Source of the DNA: Chloroflexota bacterium
GTDB lineage: Bacteria > Chloroflexota > Anaerolineae > Aggregatilineales > J027
Direction: 5' to 3'
DNA: 64,000 nt
Assembly: GCA_024434115.1 (NCBI GenBank)
Contig: QMIT01000013.1
Span: forward strand, 108,916 to 172,915
The translations under genes and the position numbers were made by a program. Below the pieces are notes generated by a model. The model ran no database searches. It worked only from the letters and a program-made list of their open reading frames with translations, and was not told the DNA's origin. Numbering within the stretch: position 1 is the first letter of the stretch; each line of letters opens with the position of its first letter. Shown piece after piece: positions 36,620-43,752 of this stretch.

Positions 36620-36850
36620 ATGACTAAACGTGAGAAGCGCCTCCCAAAGGCTCGACAAAATCCCAAAAATGTCACTCAAGAAGAGCTTGATATAATATTA
36701 AAAGATTTTGGCTTTGAACCGCGTGCAGGGAAGGAGTCACATACTGTCTATCAGCATTCTCAATTGGAAAATCCCATTGTGATTGCAGTTCATGGGACAC
36801 ACGTTCCGGCCTATATCGTCAAACAGGTGTTAGCGGCCATTGACCGATAA
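36620..36850 (+). CDS. hicA: HicA-like mRNA interferase toxin
   Basis: 76 aa with the dsRBD-like HicA fold: LDIILKDFGFEPRAGKESHTVYQH contains the conserved Lys/Ser-His motif whose His is needed for RNA cleavage, and VHGTHVPAYIVKQVLAAI matches the HicA second helix. It lies 10 nt after proA and 18 nt before the HicB-like antitoxin, the usual toxin-first order. Family members cut mRNA at the ribosome and are neutralised by HicB. Confidence 0.8.
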   Translation: MTKREKRLPKARQNPKNVTQEELDIILKDFGFEPRAGKESHTVYQHSQLENPIVIAVHGTHVPAYIVKQVLAAIDR

Positions 36851-36868
36851 TTTTAGAGGTTGCCGAAG

Positions 36869-37108
36869 ATGAAGATGAAAACGATTGAATACTATCTGGG
36901 TTTGCCCTATCAACTGATTGTTACGCCGGATGAAGAAGGGTACGGTGTAGCTGTTGCCGAACTGCCGGGGTGTTTTACCCACGCCGAAAAATGGGAAGAA
37001 ATTCCCGAAATGGTGCGTGAAGCAATAGAGTTGTGGATCCAAGTGATGATGCACGAGGGGAGAATTATTCCGGAGCCGACACCCGATAGTGTTCAACATA
37101 ACATCTAA
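36869..37108 (+). CDS. hicB: HicB-like antitoxin
   Basis: About 79 aa. The partly degraded RNase-H-like HicB fold is seen in YQLIVTPDEEGYGVAVAELPGCFTHAEKWEE, followed by a helix MVREAIELWIQVMMHEG. There is no separate DNA-binding domain at the C-terminus, which is short (PEPTPDSVQHNI). A TTG at 36860 could extend it, but AGAGG (36855-36859) is 9 nt before the ATG at 36869. Pairs with hicA. Confidence 0.8.
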   Translation: MKMKTIEYYLGLPYQLIVTPDEEGYGVAVAELPGCFTHAEKWEEIPEMVREAIELWIQVMMHEGRIIPEPTPDSVQHNI

Positions 37109-37146
37109 CCTTTGCTGAAACGAGCTACGCTTAAGGGGGATACATC

Positions 37147-37590
37147 ATGACAGAACAGGCTGCGAATGAAGGCCCAAATGCAAATTCGCCTGAAAAAATT
37201 GGGCAATATGTGACACGTGAATGGCTTGATAACAAGCGTATCGTCCATTTTCGATTATATGGAATTACACGTGATGCGATTGACGAGTGGATTAACTCAT
37301 CACGCGAAATATTTCTGCAATGGCCCGCCCATGAGCCAATCCTGATCATTCATGATTTTACGGAATCGGGTGCGCTTAGTTTGACCCCCTATATTCGCAA
37401 ACGGGCCTCTGAACTTGCCGATGTTCGACCAGAACTCATGGGGCGGGCCGCGATTGTCTTTCCGCGTACCATCGGAGCACAGGCCGCCAAAATTTTTGTC
37501 CTCATTAGTCTGCAAAAACATCGGGTACGCCGAGTGTTTTTTACGGTGGATGAGGCTTTGGGATGGCTGCGAAATGCCGATCCTGAATAG
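37147..37590 (+). CDS. hypothetical protein, paralogue A (STAS-like)
   Basis: 147 aa, soluble, not firmly recognised. A parallel with the gene at 38215 is clear: W-to-WL motif REWLDNKRIVHF, then LQWPAHEPILIIHDFTESG, LTPYIRKRASELADVRPEL, GRAAIVFPRT and RRVFFTVDEALGWL. Alternating strands and amphipathic helices resemble STAS/SpoIIAA folds, without a clear phosphorylated Ser. It follows hicB by 38 nt with its own ribosome region (AAGGGGG). Its role, perhaps regulatory, is not known. Confidence 0.6.
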   Translation: MTEQAANEGPNANSPEKIGQYVTREWLDNKRIVHFRLYGITRDAIDEWINSSREIFLQWPAHEPILIIHDFTESGALSLTPYIRKRASELADVRPELMGRAAIVFPRTIGAQAAKIFVLISLQKHRVRRVFFTVDEALGWLRNADPE

Positions 37591-37604
37591 ATTGACCGTT
37601 ACCG

Positions 37605-38057
37605 CTAATCGTGTTTGCCGAAATAACCAAAGGCAATCAAGGCGACGGAAACAAGGGCAATCGCAATTCCAAAAAATAGGGTGTCTTCGGCGTGTTTCCA
37701 TTCAATCAGTTTTTTCAGGAATGTGATTGCCATGACCAAAATGAGTATGCTGCTGAGTTTGGTTTTGAGGCCATGAAAATCGTGGATGACTAGCCATGCG
37801 GGTAAGTCCAAATCTTCGATAAACAGTTCATAAATGGCGACGGCGAAAATCAGTAGGGCCGTGGCGATCAGGAATTCGTCCATGATTTGGATGAGCGCGA
37901 CGGTGATCTTTGATGAGTCGTCGTTGTCTGTCACCAACATGATCATTGCGTCACCTGTCCGATAGGCCCCCCAAATAAATGCCCCTACCGATGCGATCAA
38001 TAACGAAAAAACGCCAATCAAGGTTAAGTATTTACTGCTTTCCAATAGCTTTTTCAC
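37605..38057 (-). CDS. YqhA (UPF0114) family membrane protein
   Basis: 150 aa with three or four transmembrane helices (about 13-33, 57-77, 104-120, 127-146). Characteristic YqhA blocks: LLESSKYLTLIGV, the loop LFIEDLDLPAWLVIHDFHGLK, KLSSILILVMAITFL, and GIAIALVSVALIAFGYFG. Widespread family of unknown function, linked in reports to membrane or stress physiology. It lies, on the opposite strand, between the two STAS-like paralogues. Confidence 0.88.
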   Translation of the reverse strand: MKKLLESSKYLTLIGVFSLLIASVGAFIWGAYRTGDAMIMLVTDNDDSSKITVALIQIMDEFLIATALLIFAVAIYELFIEDLDLPAWLVIHDFHGLKTKLSSILILVMAITFLKKLIEWKHAEDTLFFGIAIALVSVALIAFGYFGKHD

Positions 38058-38214
38058 GGGTCATCCTCAGCATGAAATAGGTAGGCTCAAAAAACACTAT
38101 CCATAATAATTGACTTCGGCGGGTTCGGGAAAAATTAATAGGAGATTATTGAGTCTGCCAGCCGATTTATGGTACAGTTGACCTAACGTCGCAATCAATG
38201 ATTGGTAGAACATC

Positions 38215-38661
38215 ATGCCAGCCCCTGAACTCGAACAATTGAAACGAACCACGCAAACTGAGTATGTCGCTCCCAAAGTAGCTCGTCGGTGGCTAGACAG
38301 TGGGGCCATAGTCTGGTTTTCGATAGAGGCCGTAGATCGAGAGGTCATTGACGCATGGGGTCGAGTCACAGAAGAAGCAATCATGAATTGGCCTGCTGAC
38401 CGACCATTCTTAACTGTGCAGGATTTTTCAAACTGCGAAGGTCTAGCATTAACACCCTACATCCGCAAAAAAGGCGAATATCTTGCCTCGCTGCGCCCTG
38501 ACCTGCCGGGCCGAAATGCGGTCATTTTGCGACGCTCGGTAGTGGCACAGGCGGTGAAGATGTTTTTGATAGCAATGAAAGATAAGCGGCGCGAACGTCG
38601 GTTGTTTTTTACCCCCCAAGATGGCATTGAATGGCTTAAACAATATGTCCGTCAGGGTTGA
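38215..38661 (+). CDS. hypothetical protein, paralogue B (STAS-like)
   Basis: 148 aa, paralogue of the 37147 gene, with the same landmarks: ARRWLDSGAIVWF, MNWPADRPFLTVQDFSN, LTPYIRKKGEYLASLRPDL, GRNAVILRRSVVAQAVKMF, RRLFFTPQDGIEWL. Roughly 30-35 percent identical by eye, so an old duplication. Its 3' end overlaps the convergent phosphodiester glycosidase by 10 nt. Not a recent repeat: the DNA has diverged. Function unknown. Confidence 0.6.
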   Translation: MPAPELEQLKRTTQTEYVAPKVARRWLDSGAIVWFSIEAVDREVIDAWGRVTEEAIMNWPADRPFLTVQDFSNCEGLALTPYIRKKGEYLASLRPDLPGRNAVILRRSVVAQAVKMFLIAMKDKRRERRLFFTPQDGIEWLKQYVRQG

Positions 38662-39677
38662 GATTCATTGGGTAGGGAATAAATCCCCAAGTGGTTGGCA
38701 ACAGGGCGTTCGAGATCGGGGATACGGGCATGGATGGGAGAATTGAGCACCTCTGGTTTGCCATCAGGCCCTTCGACCACCAGTGTCACTGAGCCACCGC
38801 CGTCCATGTTGATTGCACTGTAGGCCCCATATTCCAGCAGCAAATCGGCTAGTTCATCCATTGTAACCCCTTCGCTGTAATTGGGTTGGCGGCCATCTAC
38901 CAGAAGTAAAATCATTTTGCGACGCGACTTGTCCAAACCGATGGCGGTACGTGGATTGGACTGAAGATGGTAGCCACGATTTAACCAACGTGTGTTTTTG
39001 ACCCCGTTCCACAGCACCAAAATATCGCCGGAGATGGCATTATAAATATGATCTATTGGTGGCATTCCATTAAAAAAGGCGCGGTTGTTTTCTGAGATAA
39101 ACAATTTGATGTGGGGTGTCCAGATTTTGGGTTCGGCATAAATCACCCCTTCGGAGGCGGCAAAACCGCTTACGTTGACCGGATCACCAACATGAGGGTA
39201 GTAGTTCCAGATGTCGGGGAAATTTGCCCACCATGGGTCATAAAAATCGCCATTGATGGCAAGTTGCAAGTCAAACTCGTCCAAAAATGCAGAGGTGGTA
39301 CGGGCTTTGGGAATATCGTATTCGCCATCAGGATCGCCGGGGGTGACCAAAAAACGAATGCCGGGGGTATCTAGGTCAATGGTGACAACGTGAATCACCA
39401 ATGGACGCGGTTCAGAGCGTACATCGCGGATGTATTCGATGCCTTGAAATAACACTTCATGTTTTTCAGGTGGGGCAGGGCGATGATAATACCAATACCA
39501 GACGCCGCTGGTGATGAACAAGAGTAGGACGATCAGGCTCAAGACCCCGGCAAAAAAACCGCTGATGGAGCGTTTTAGACAACCGGCAGGACGGGTAACA
39601 GAGAAAATCCGTTTCCACCACAGGATGACCAGCCAAAACAGGAATGCACCGACGAGGGCAGGAATTAGTTGAAGCAT
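38652..39677 (-). CDS. membrane-anchored phosphodiester glycosidase family protein (NAGPA/DUF2233)
   Basis: 341 aa. One N-terminal transmembrane helix pair (about 5-20 and 45-65) then an extracellular domain with VHVVTIDLDTPGIRF, AINGDFYDPWW, RTAIGLDKSRRKMILLLVDG and AINMDGGGSVTLVVEG, the hallmark GD-F and MDGGGS motifs of the NAGPA-like phosphodiester glycosidase family. The family removes GlcNAc from phosphodiester links in eukaryotes; the bacterial role is probably in cell-wall glycan turnover. Overlaps the upstream paralogue by 10 nt on the opposite strand. Confidence 0.82.
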   Translation of the reverse strand: MLQLIPALVGAFLFWLVILWWKRIFSVTRPAGCLKRSISGFFAGVLSLIVLLLFITSGVWYWYYHRPAPPEKHEVLFQGIEYIRDVRSEPRPLVIHVVTIDLDTPGIRFLVTPGDPDGEYDIPKARTTSAFLDEFDLQLAINGDFYDPWWANFPDIWNYYPHVGDPVNVSGFAASEGVIYAEPKIWTPHIKLFISENNRAFFNGMPPIDHIYNAISGDILVLWNGVKNTRWLNRGYHLQSNPRTAIGLDKSRRKMILLLVDGRQPNYSEGVTMDELADLLLEYGAYSAINMDGGGSVTLVVEGPDGKPEVLNSPIHARIPDLERPVANHLGIYSLPNESQP

Positions 39678-39724
39678 GGGGTGAGACTATAGCCTTACCC
39701 CGATGCCGTGTCAACCAAAAACAA

Positions 39725-40876
39725 CTACTGCAACTCAGCCGTAGTGCAATCGCCACAATGCAGGGATTCAACAGTTTTGCCATTGGCTAGGTCGGCCACC
39801 CAATCGCGGAAGCGGATTCCATTGATGGCATAGTCGTAAAAGGCGTTGCGGGGTGTGACACAATGAAGTGTGCCACCGGGCGTGAAGGCGCGATAGTTGG
39901 GGGCATTGGTTTCAATTTCGGCAAGATGAGCATCCAGCAGGGCACTCCAATCCTCAGCGTCGCCGCCGCCATTGGGGTAGGTATAGAAGACTTGGACACG
40001 ATCTCGGATGCTGTTGAATTGGGCAAAGGTGTAGGTGGGGTAATGGTTGGCAACTGCGATGTAGTGCTTTGCCATCGTCCATTCGTTTGGTTGCATGTCG
40101 GCAAGGGCAGGTATCCATGCGGGGAAATGATCGTGACTGTGCCAATCAGTCTGCAAATCAACTGCGCCAGTGAATAACAAGGATAGAGAGTCTCCCAATT
40201 GATAGACAGGGGTATTTGGGTAGTGTTCGATGATATAAGGGACATGATAAATTGAACCCGCACTGCCTGCGCTGCATCCGGTTACGAAGACGGAATCCGG
40301 TGCGGCAAGGTTGGTATAGGCCCAATCAATTGCAGCGGCGGCATTGACATAGCCTTTGAAGTGAATTGTGGCATCTCCTTCTTGGGCATCCGCATAGGTA
40401 TGGATATTGTCACCCCAATGGATGTCCCCGGTACACACCGGAATGTAGACAACTGTGTAGTCGGCAAAAGGGTTTTCGGGATGGTCGAAATCCAACATGC
40501 CCTGTGACCATTTGGGATCGTCTTGTTCAGTGATAGCGCTGTCGTAAAAGCCGTTGAATTCCTCACCCGTGTCACGGCAGGTGTCGGCATTCCAACATCC
40601 GCCACCCCCTTGAAAATAGACCAATAGATGATTGGATGTGCCGGGGCGCACCCAGTAGGCATAGGGAGTGTCATGGGCACAGGTTGTCTCGCCACCGGGT
40701 TCGATCTTGTTCCATCCCGCTGTAAGGGATGTGAGACTAGCATCGCCGCAGACGCCGTTCACACGCATTTGACCATCCGTGCAATCTTGAGCGACGGTGG
40801 GGGAGGTGAGCGAGAGCGCTAAAGAACAAAATCCCACGATAATCACGACCACAAGTAGCCAATGACGAATCATCAT
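39725..40876 (-). CDS. secreted pectin acetylesterase/Notum-like hydrolase
   Basis: 383 aa with a signal peptide (about 5-28, ending PTVAQD). The esterase core matches PAE/Notum: YFQGGGGCWNADTC near the oxyanion site, VYIPVCTGDIHWGD, and the nucleophile elbow VFVTGCSAGSAGSI with Ser; HCVTPRNAFYD carries the late His. Several Cys could form disulphides. Family members deacetylate plant pectin; in this organism it would act on extracellular polysaccharide. 48 nt before the phosphodiester glycosidase on the same strand. Confidence 0.82.
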   Translation of the reverse strand: MMIRHWLLVVVIIVGFCSLALSLTSPTVAQDCTDGQMRVNGVCGDASLTSLTAGWNKIEPGGETTCAHDTPYAYWVRPGTSNHLLVYFQGGGGCWNADTCRDTGEEFNGFYDSAITEQDDPKWSQGMLDFDHPENPFADYTVVYIPVCTGDIHWGDNIHTYADAQEGDATIHFKGYVNAAAAIDWAYTNLAAPDSVFVTGCSAGSAGSIYHVPYIIEHYPNTPVYQLGDSLSLLFTGAVDLQTDWHSHDHFPAWIPALADMQPNEWTMAKHYIAVANHYPTYTFAQFNSIRDRVQVFYTYPNGGGDAEDWSALLDAHLAEIETNAPNYRAFTPGGTLHCVTPRNAFYDYAINGIRFRDWVADLANGKTVESLHCGDCTTAELQ

Positions 40877-40966
40877 CCCATCCTATTCTTAGACACCGAC
40901 CTACAGTAATTACACCTAAAAATCTATGAAGGTTGCAACAGAACACTTGCTCTTTTGGTCGGGTGG

Positions 40967-41005
40967 GTGTATCTTGAAATGAGATGTGTATACGGGTGTA
41001 TACGG
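40967..41005. promoter_or_regulatory. tandem 10-bp repeats, operator or centromere-like site
   Basis: GTGTATACGG occurs twice in perfect tandem (40986-40995 and 40996-41005), each with the palindrome GTATAC, so the palindromes are one helical turn apart. A weaker copy GTGTATCTTG lies at 40967-40976. Such arrays directly upstream of an actin-like/RHH operon fit the binding site of an RHH ParR-type protein. The array is short compared with known parC sites. Confidence 0.6.
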
Positions 41006-41022
41006 CGAGGCTAAAGGATTTT

Positions 41023-42060
41023 ATGAACCAAAAAGCGGTTGTGGTATTGGACGCTGGAAATAGTATCATTAAGGCCAAAATGGAGGGGATAGAATTAGCC
41101 TATCCTCATGCCCTGCGCAAGTTGACAGAAGCCGAATATAAACAAGTATTGGATCGGGCGGGCACGAATGGCCCACCTTTGGATTATGTCCGGGTCAATG
41201 GAGAGCCGTATGTCGTTGGTGAAAGTGCCGAACGACACGGTACCTTGACGCGACGTTCCGGTGCGGCTCGCTACACACGGGATTATTATGGGATATTTGT
41301 TGCCGCAACGATGGCGCGTATGACCGAATGGGGAACACACATCGCACTTTTTGGCAGCCACCCCCCCGGTGACGTGATTTATCGGGATAAATTGATGGAG
41401 GCGGCGGCAGGCAATTGGAAGGTCGAAATTGCAGGCAAAGAACGCAACTTCCGCATTACCTATGTTAATACATTTGAGGAACCCGTCGGCGGTTTGATGA
41501 ATTTGCTGTTGGCGGATGATGGCAAACATTATCAGCGGACGGATTTGAATGGGCGGACATTGGTGATTGATGTGGGAGGCCATACGACCGACTGGTTGGC
41601 CGTTAACCCCGGTGGTGAAGTAGACTATAGCCTAAGTGAAAGTACGCCAATTGGGATTTTGGAAGTGGTGCGTGATTTTGAACGCAGCTTCCGAGCCAAA
41701 AATCGGGATGCCACGCGCGGTCTGGCGACTTTGCCCCCAGACCGTGTTCGCAAGGCCATTGCGACAGGTATCTTTCATGGGGGGGGACGTGACTATCCCT
41801 GTGAAGATGAGGTACGTGAAGCAACCAGCGCCCTATTGAACCGGATTGCCGATACCTATCAAAATGTTGCGGGTGGACCGCTTCCGTGGGATAGTATAGT
41901 GTTAACGGGTGGGGGAAGCGCGATGCTCTATAGTCGGTTCGTACCCCTGTTAGAACATAGTTCAATCATTCTGGCGGATACCGCAGGGTCAATCCATTTG
42001 GCAAATGTGCGTGGTGGATTAAAGCTCTGGCGACTATATGAGTCTATGGGATTAGTGTAA
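41023..42060 (+). CDS. ParM/Alp-like actin family ATPase
   Basis: 345 aa from the ATG at 41023 (AAAGGA 4-5 nt upstream; an ATG at 40984 lies within the repeat site). Actin-fold signatures: phosphate-1 VVVLDAGNSIIKA, phosphate-2 LVIDVGGHTTDWLAV, adenine-site IVLTGGGSAML. Central part with PVGGLMNLLL fits the Alp/ParM N-domain group. ParM forms filaments that push plasmids apart with the help of an RHH ParR bound to parC. An RHH-type gene follows after a mobile element, so this is likely a partition-like operon now interrupted. Could instead have a cell-architecture role. Confidence 0.8.
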   Translation: MNQKAVVVLDAGNSIIKAKMEGIELAYPHALRKLTEAEYKQVLDRAGTNGPPLDYVRVNGEPYVVGESAERHGTLTRRSGAARYTRDYYGIFVAATMARMTEWGTHIALFGSHPPGDVIYRDKLMEAAAGNWKVEIAGKERNFRITYVNTFEEPVGGLMNLLLADDGKHYQRTDLNGRTLVIDVGGHTTDWLAVNPGGEVDYSLSESTPIGILEVVRDFERSFRAKNRDATRGLATLPPDRVRKAIATGIFHGGGRDYPCEDEVREATSALLNRIADTYQNVAGGPLPWDSIVLTGGGSAMLYSRFVPLLEHSSIILADTAGSIHLANVRGGLKLWRLYESMGLV

Positions 42061-42278
42061 ACAGCCTCATAGCTAAAGCTAGGGGTTTGTGGGAAGGGAA
42101 GACCAATCACCGACTCACAACGTAAGTGTTGACTAGCCAGTTTGTAACTAGCAACCTGAGCGTGGTAGCTCAAAGTATAGGGCGGATGCCTCCCTAGTCT
42201 GCCTTCCCTGCGGTTGCCAGTGGCGAAGGGATCAGTTGCTCTGTCTGTAGAGACGTTAAACACTGCAAGGAATCGTGT
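42061..42278 (+). ncRNA. putative omega RNA upstream of isrB-like gene
   Basis: 218 nt between the actin-like stop and the isrB start. Long-range closing helix GGGAAGG (42091-42097) with CCTTCCC (42202-42208) encloses hairpins GTTGaCTAG/CTAGCAAC (42128-42136 with 42148-42155), TGAGC/GCTCA (42157-42161 with 42168-42172) and TAGGG/CCCTA (42178-42182 with 42192-42196) with GCGGATGCC inside; then CTCT/AGAG (42239-42252) just before the ribosome site AAGGAA. Position and shape fit IscB/IsrB omega RNA, whose guide is at the 5' end, so the guide would be read from the flank at or before about 42075. The boundary is inferred. Confidence 0.7.
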
Positions 42279-43286
42279 ATGTCGCAACAATTTGTCCCAG
42301 TAGTAGGTAGTACGGGGAAACCCCTGATGCCGACAACCAATCAACGCGCCAACAAACTCATCGCCAAAGGACGGGCCGTGAAACGCTTTGACCGAGGGTT
42401 GTTCTATATCCAACTGCTTGACCGTGAGGATGGGTACACCCAACCCATCGCCGTTGGGATTGACCCCGGTTCCAAGAAAGAGGCGCTGACAGTCAAATCC
42501 GCCTCGCACACCTACCTGAACATTCAAGCCGATGCGGTGACATGGGTCAAGGAATCCGAAGCAACAAGTACCCAGATGCGGCGTTCACGGCGGCGTCGCA
42601 AGACCCGCTATCGCCCCTGTCGTCCGAATCGTCGGCAAGGGCAGTTTCAACTCCCTCCTAGCACCCGCGCACGGTGGGGCTGGAAGTTGCGCTTGTGTCG
42701 TTGGTTAGCCCGCTATTATCCCATTCAAGTGTTTGTGGTGGAGGATATTAAAGCCATATCCAAACAGGGGCAACGGCGTTGGAACAGCAGTTTTTCCCCG
42801 CTTGAAGCCGGCAAGCAGTGGTTCTATGCTGAACTTGGGGAAATCGCGGAAGTGCGAACCGTACAAGGCTACCAAACTAAGCAACTGCGCGATGCACTGG
42901 GTCTCAAGAAATCCAAGAAGAAGCTGTCCGATAAGTTTGAAGCCCATTGCGTAGACAGTTGGGCCTTAGCCAATAGCTACGTTGGGGGTTCGGCGGTAGA
43001 TAATCCCAACATGCTCTATATCATGCCCTTGCGGTTTCATCGGCGGCAGCTTCATGCCCTCCAATATAGCAAAGGCGGCGAACGGCGTCCCTATGGCGGC
43101 ACATTGAGCATGGGCATCAAACGTGGGGCATGGGTGAAACATCCCAAGTATGGGTTATGTTATGTGGGTGGGGCAAGCAAGAACCGCATTAGCCTGCACG
43201 ACATGGAGTCGGGCCAGCGTCTGTGTCAAAACGCTAAACCAGAAGAGTGTATCCTCTTAACGACTGCGAGTTGGCGAATAAAATAA
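42279..43286 (+). CDS. isrB: IsrB-like RNA-guided nuclease (IscB family, no HNH)
   Basis: 335 aa. The N-terminal PLMP domain has GKPLMP (13-18) and RANKLIAKGRAVKRF. RuvC-I GIDPGS with Asp62; arginine-rich bridge helix RRSRRRRKTRYRPCRPNRR (101-119); RuvC-II FVVEDI with Glu155; RuvC-III AHCVDSWAL with His223 and Asp226. Between RuvC-II and RuvC-III there are only about 68 residues and no HNH motif, so it is the IsrB form, which as known nicks one strand under an omega RNA guide. Catalytic residues look intact. AAGGAA lies 8 nt before the ATG. Confidence 0.85.
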   Translation: MSQQFVPVVGSTGKPLMPTTNQRANKLIAKGRAVKRFDRGLFYIQLLDREDGYTQPIAVGIDPGSKKEALTVKSASHTYLNIQADAVTWVKESEATSTQMRRSRRRRKTRYRPCRPNRRQGQFQLPPSTRARWGWKLRLCRWLARYYPIQVFVVEDIKAISKQGQRRWNSSFSPLEAGKQWFYAELGEIAEVRTVQGYQTKQLRDALGLKKSKKKLSDKFEAHCVDSWALANSYVGGSAVDNPNMLYIMPLRFHRRQLHALQYSKGGERRPYGGTLSMGIKRGAWVKHPKYGLCYVGGASKNRISLHDMESGQRLCQNAKPEECILLTTASWRIK

Positions 43287-43298
43287 GAAAGGTGCAAG

Positions 43299-43337
43299 GC
43301 GCTTCCTCCTCACGCCTGAAGGCAGGGGTTTCCGCGC
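43299..43337. repeat. right-end palindrome of IS605-like element
   Basis: Imperfect foldback with outer GCGC arms (43299-43302 and 43334-43337) and inner CCT-GA-AGG, ending GGGGTTTCCGCGC. This CTTCCTC...GAAGG...GGTTTCCGCG layout is typical of the right end of IS605-group elements. It lies 11 nt before the RHH gene start. Confidence 0.75.
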
Positions 43338-43347
43338 TGATATTTCG

Positions 43348-43710
43348 ATGAGCAGAGTAGTGTCATTTCGGCTGGATGAAGATATTGTTGAAGAGGGTCA
43401 GGCGCTGGAAATTTTGGAGGCGTGGCAGGCCAAAGGATATAGCATCCGGCAGATTATGACATGGGCGCTGATGGCCTTAGAAGGTGCCGAGCCACAGAAT
43501 AATAGTGCCCCCGATGGTGCAACGGGCGCAACGATTGCGGAACTAAAGTCGGTATTGGGTCAGGCACAGGAATTTTTGGAAGTTTTGCGAGATATGAAGG
43601 CCATGCCAGATGAAGTGAAACTTCCCAGCCAACAGAAGCCCATTTTGAGTGATACGTTTATGGCATCGGTCAAAAAAGCGGTTCGACCCGGATTGAAATT
43701 GGATGAATGA
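43348..43710 (+). CDS. RHH-type small protein, ParR-like adaptor candidate
   Basis: 120 aa. The N-terminus VVSFRLDEDIVEEGQALEILEAW with the second helix YSIRQIMTWALMAL has the strand-helix-helix pattern of ribbon-helix-helix DNA-binding proteins. A helical middle (about 60-85) and C-terminal QQKPILSDTFMASVKKAVRP could contact the actin filament, as ParR C-termini do. In ParMR operons this gene follows parM directly; here the IsrB element separates them and no clear ribosome site remains before its ATG (TGATATTTCG). Family call rests on pattern and context. Confidence 0.6.
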   Translation: MSRVVSFRLDEDIVEEGQALEILEAWQAKGYSIRQIMTWALMALEGAEPQNNSAPDGATGATIAELKSVLGQAQEFLEVLRDMKAMPDEVKLPSQQKPILSDTFMASVKKAVRPGLKLDE

Positions 43711-43714
43711 AGTG

Positions 43715-43745
43715 AAAAAAGGGCGATTGGGTGTTCCAGTCGCCC
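43715..43745 (-). terminator. rho-independent terminator of MFS gene
   Basis: GGGCGATTGG (43721-43730) pairs with CCAGTCGCCC (43736-43745), 5-nt loop; on the minus strand the stem is followed by six T (43720-43715). Confidence 0.8.
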
Positions 43746-43752
43746 CAAAAAA

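Larger units (their letters stand above)
42061..43340 (+). mobile_element. IS200/IS605-like element carrying IsrB and omega RNA (OMEGA locus)
   Basis: A single cargo ORF (IsrB-like) preceded by a structured RNA region and followed by a right-end palindrome typical of IS605-type ends. No TnpA (Y1 transposase) is present, so it would need one in trans. Left boundary approximate: a small hairpin TAGC-TAAA-GCTA sits at 42070-42081. The element lies exactly between the actin-like and RHH genes of a partition-like operon. No target duplication expected or seen. Confidence 0.75.

Noticed and set aside
42279..43286. Reading the ORF as an ordinary TnpB/IS605 OrfB transposase-associated protein
   Set aside because: The GKPLMP N-terminus and bridge-helix arrangement belong to the IscB/IsrB line; no zinc-finger Cys set of TnpB is present.
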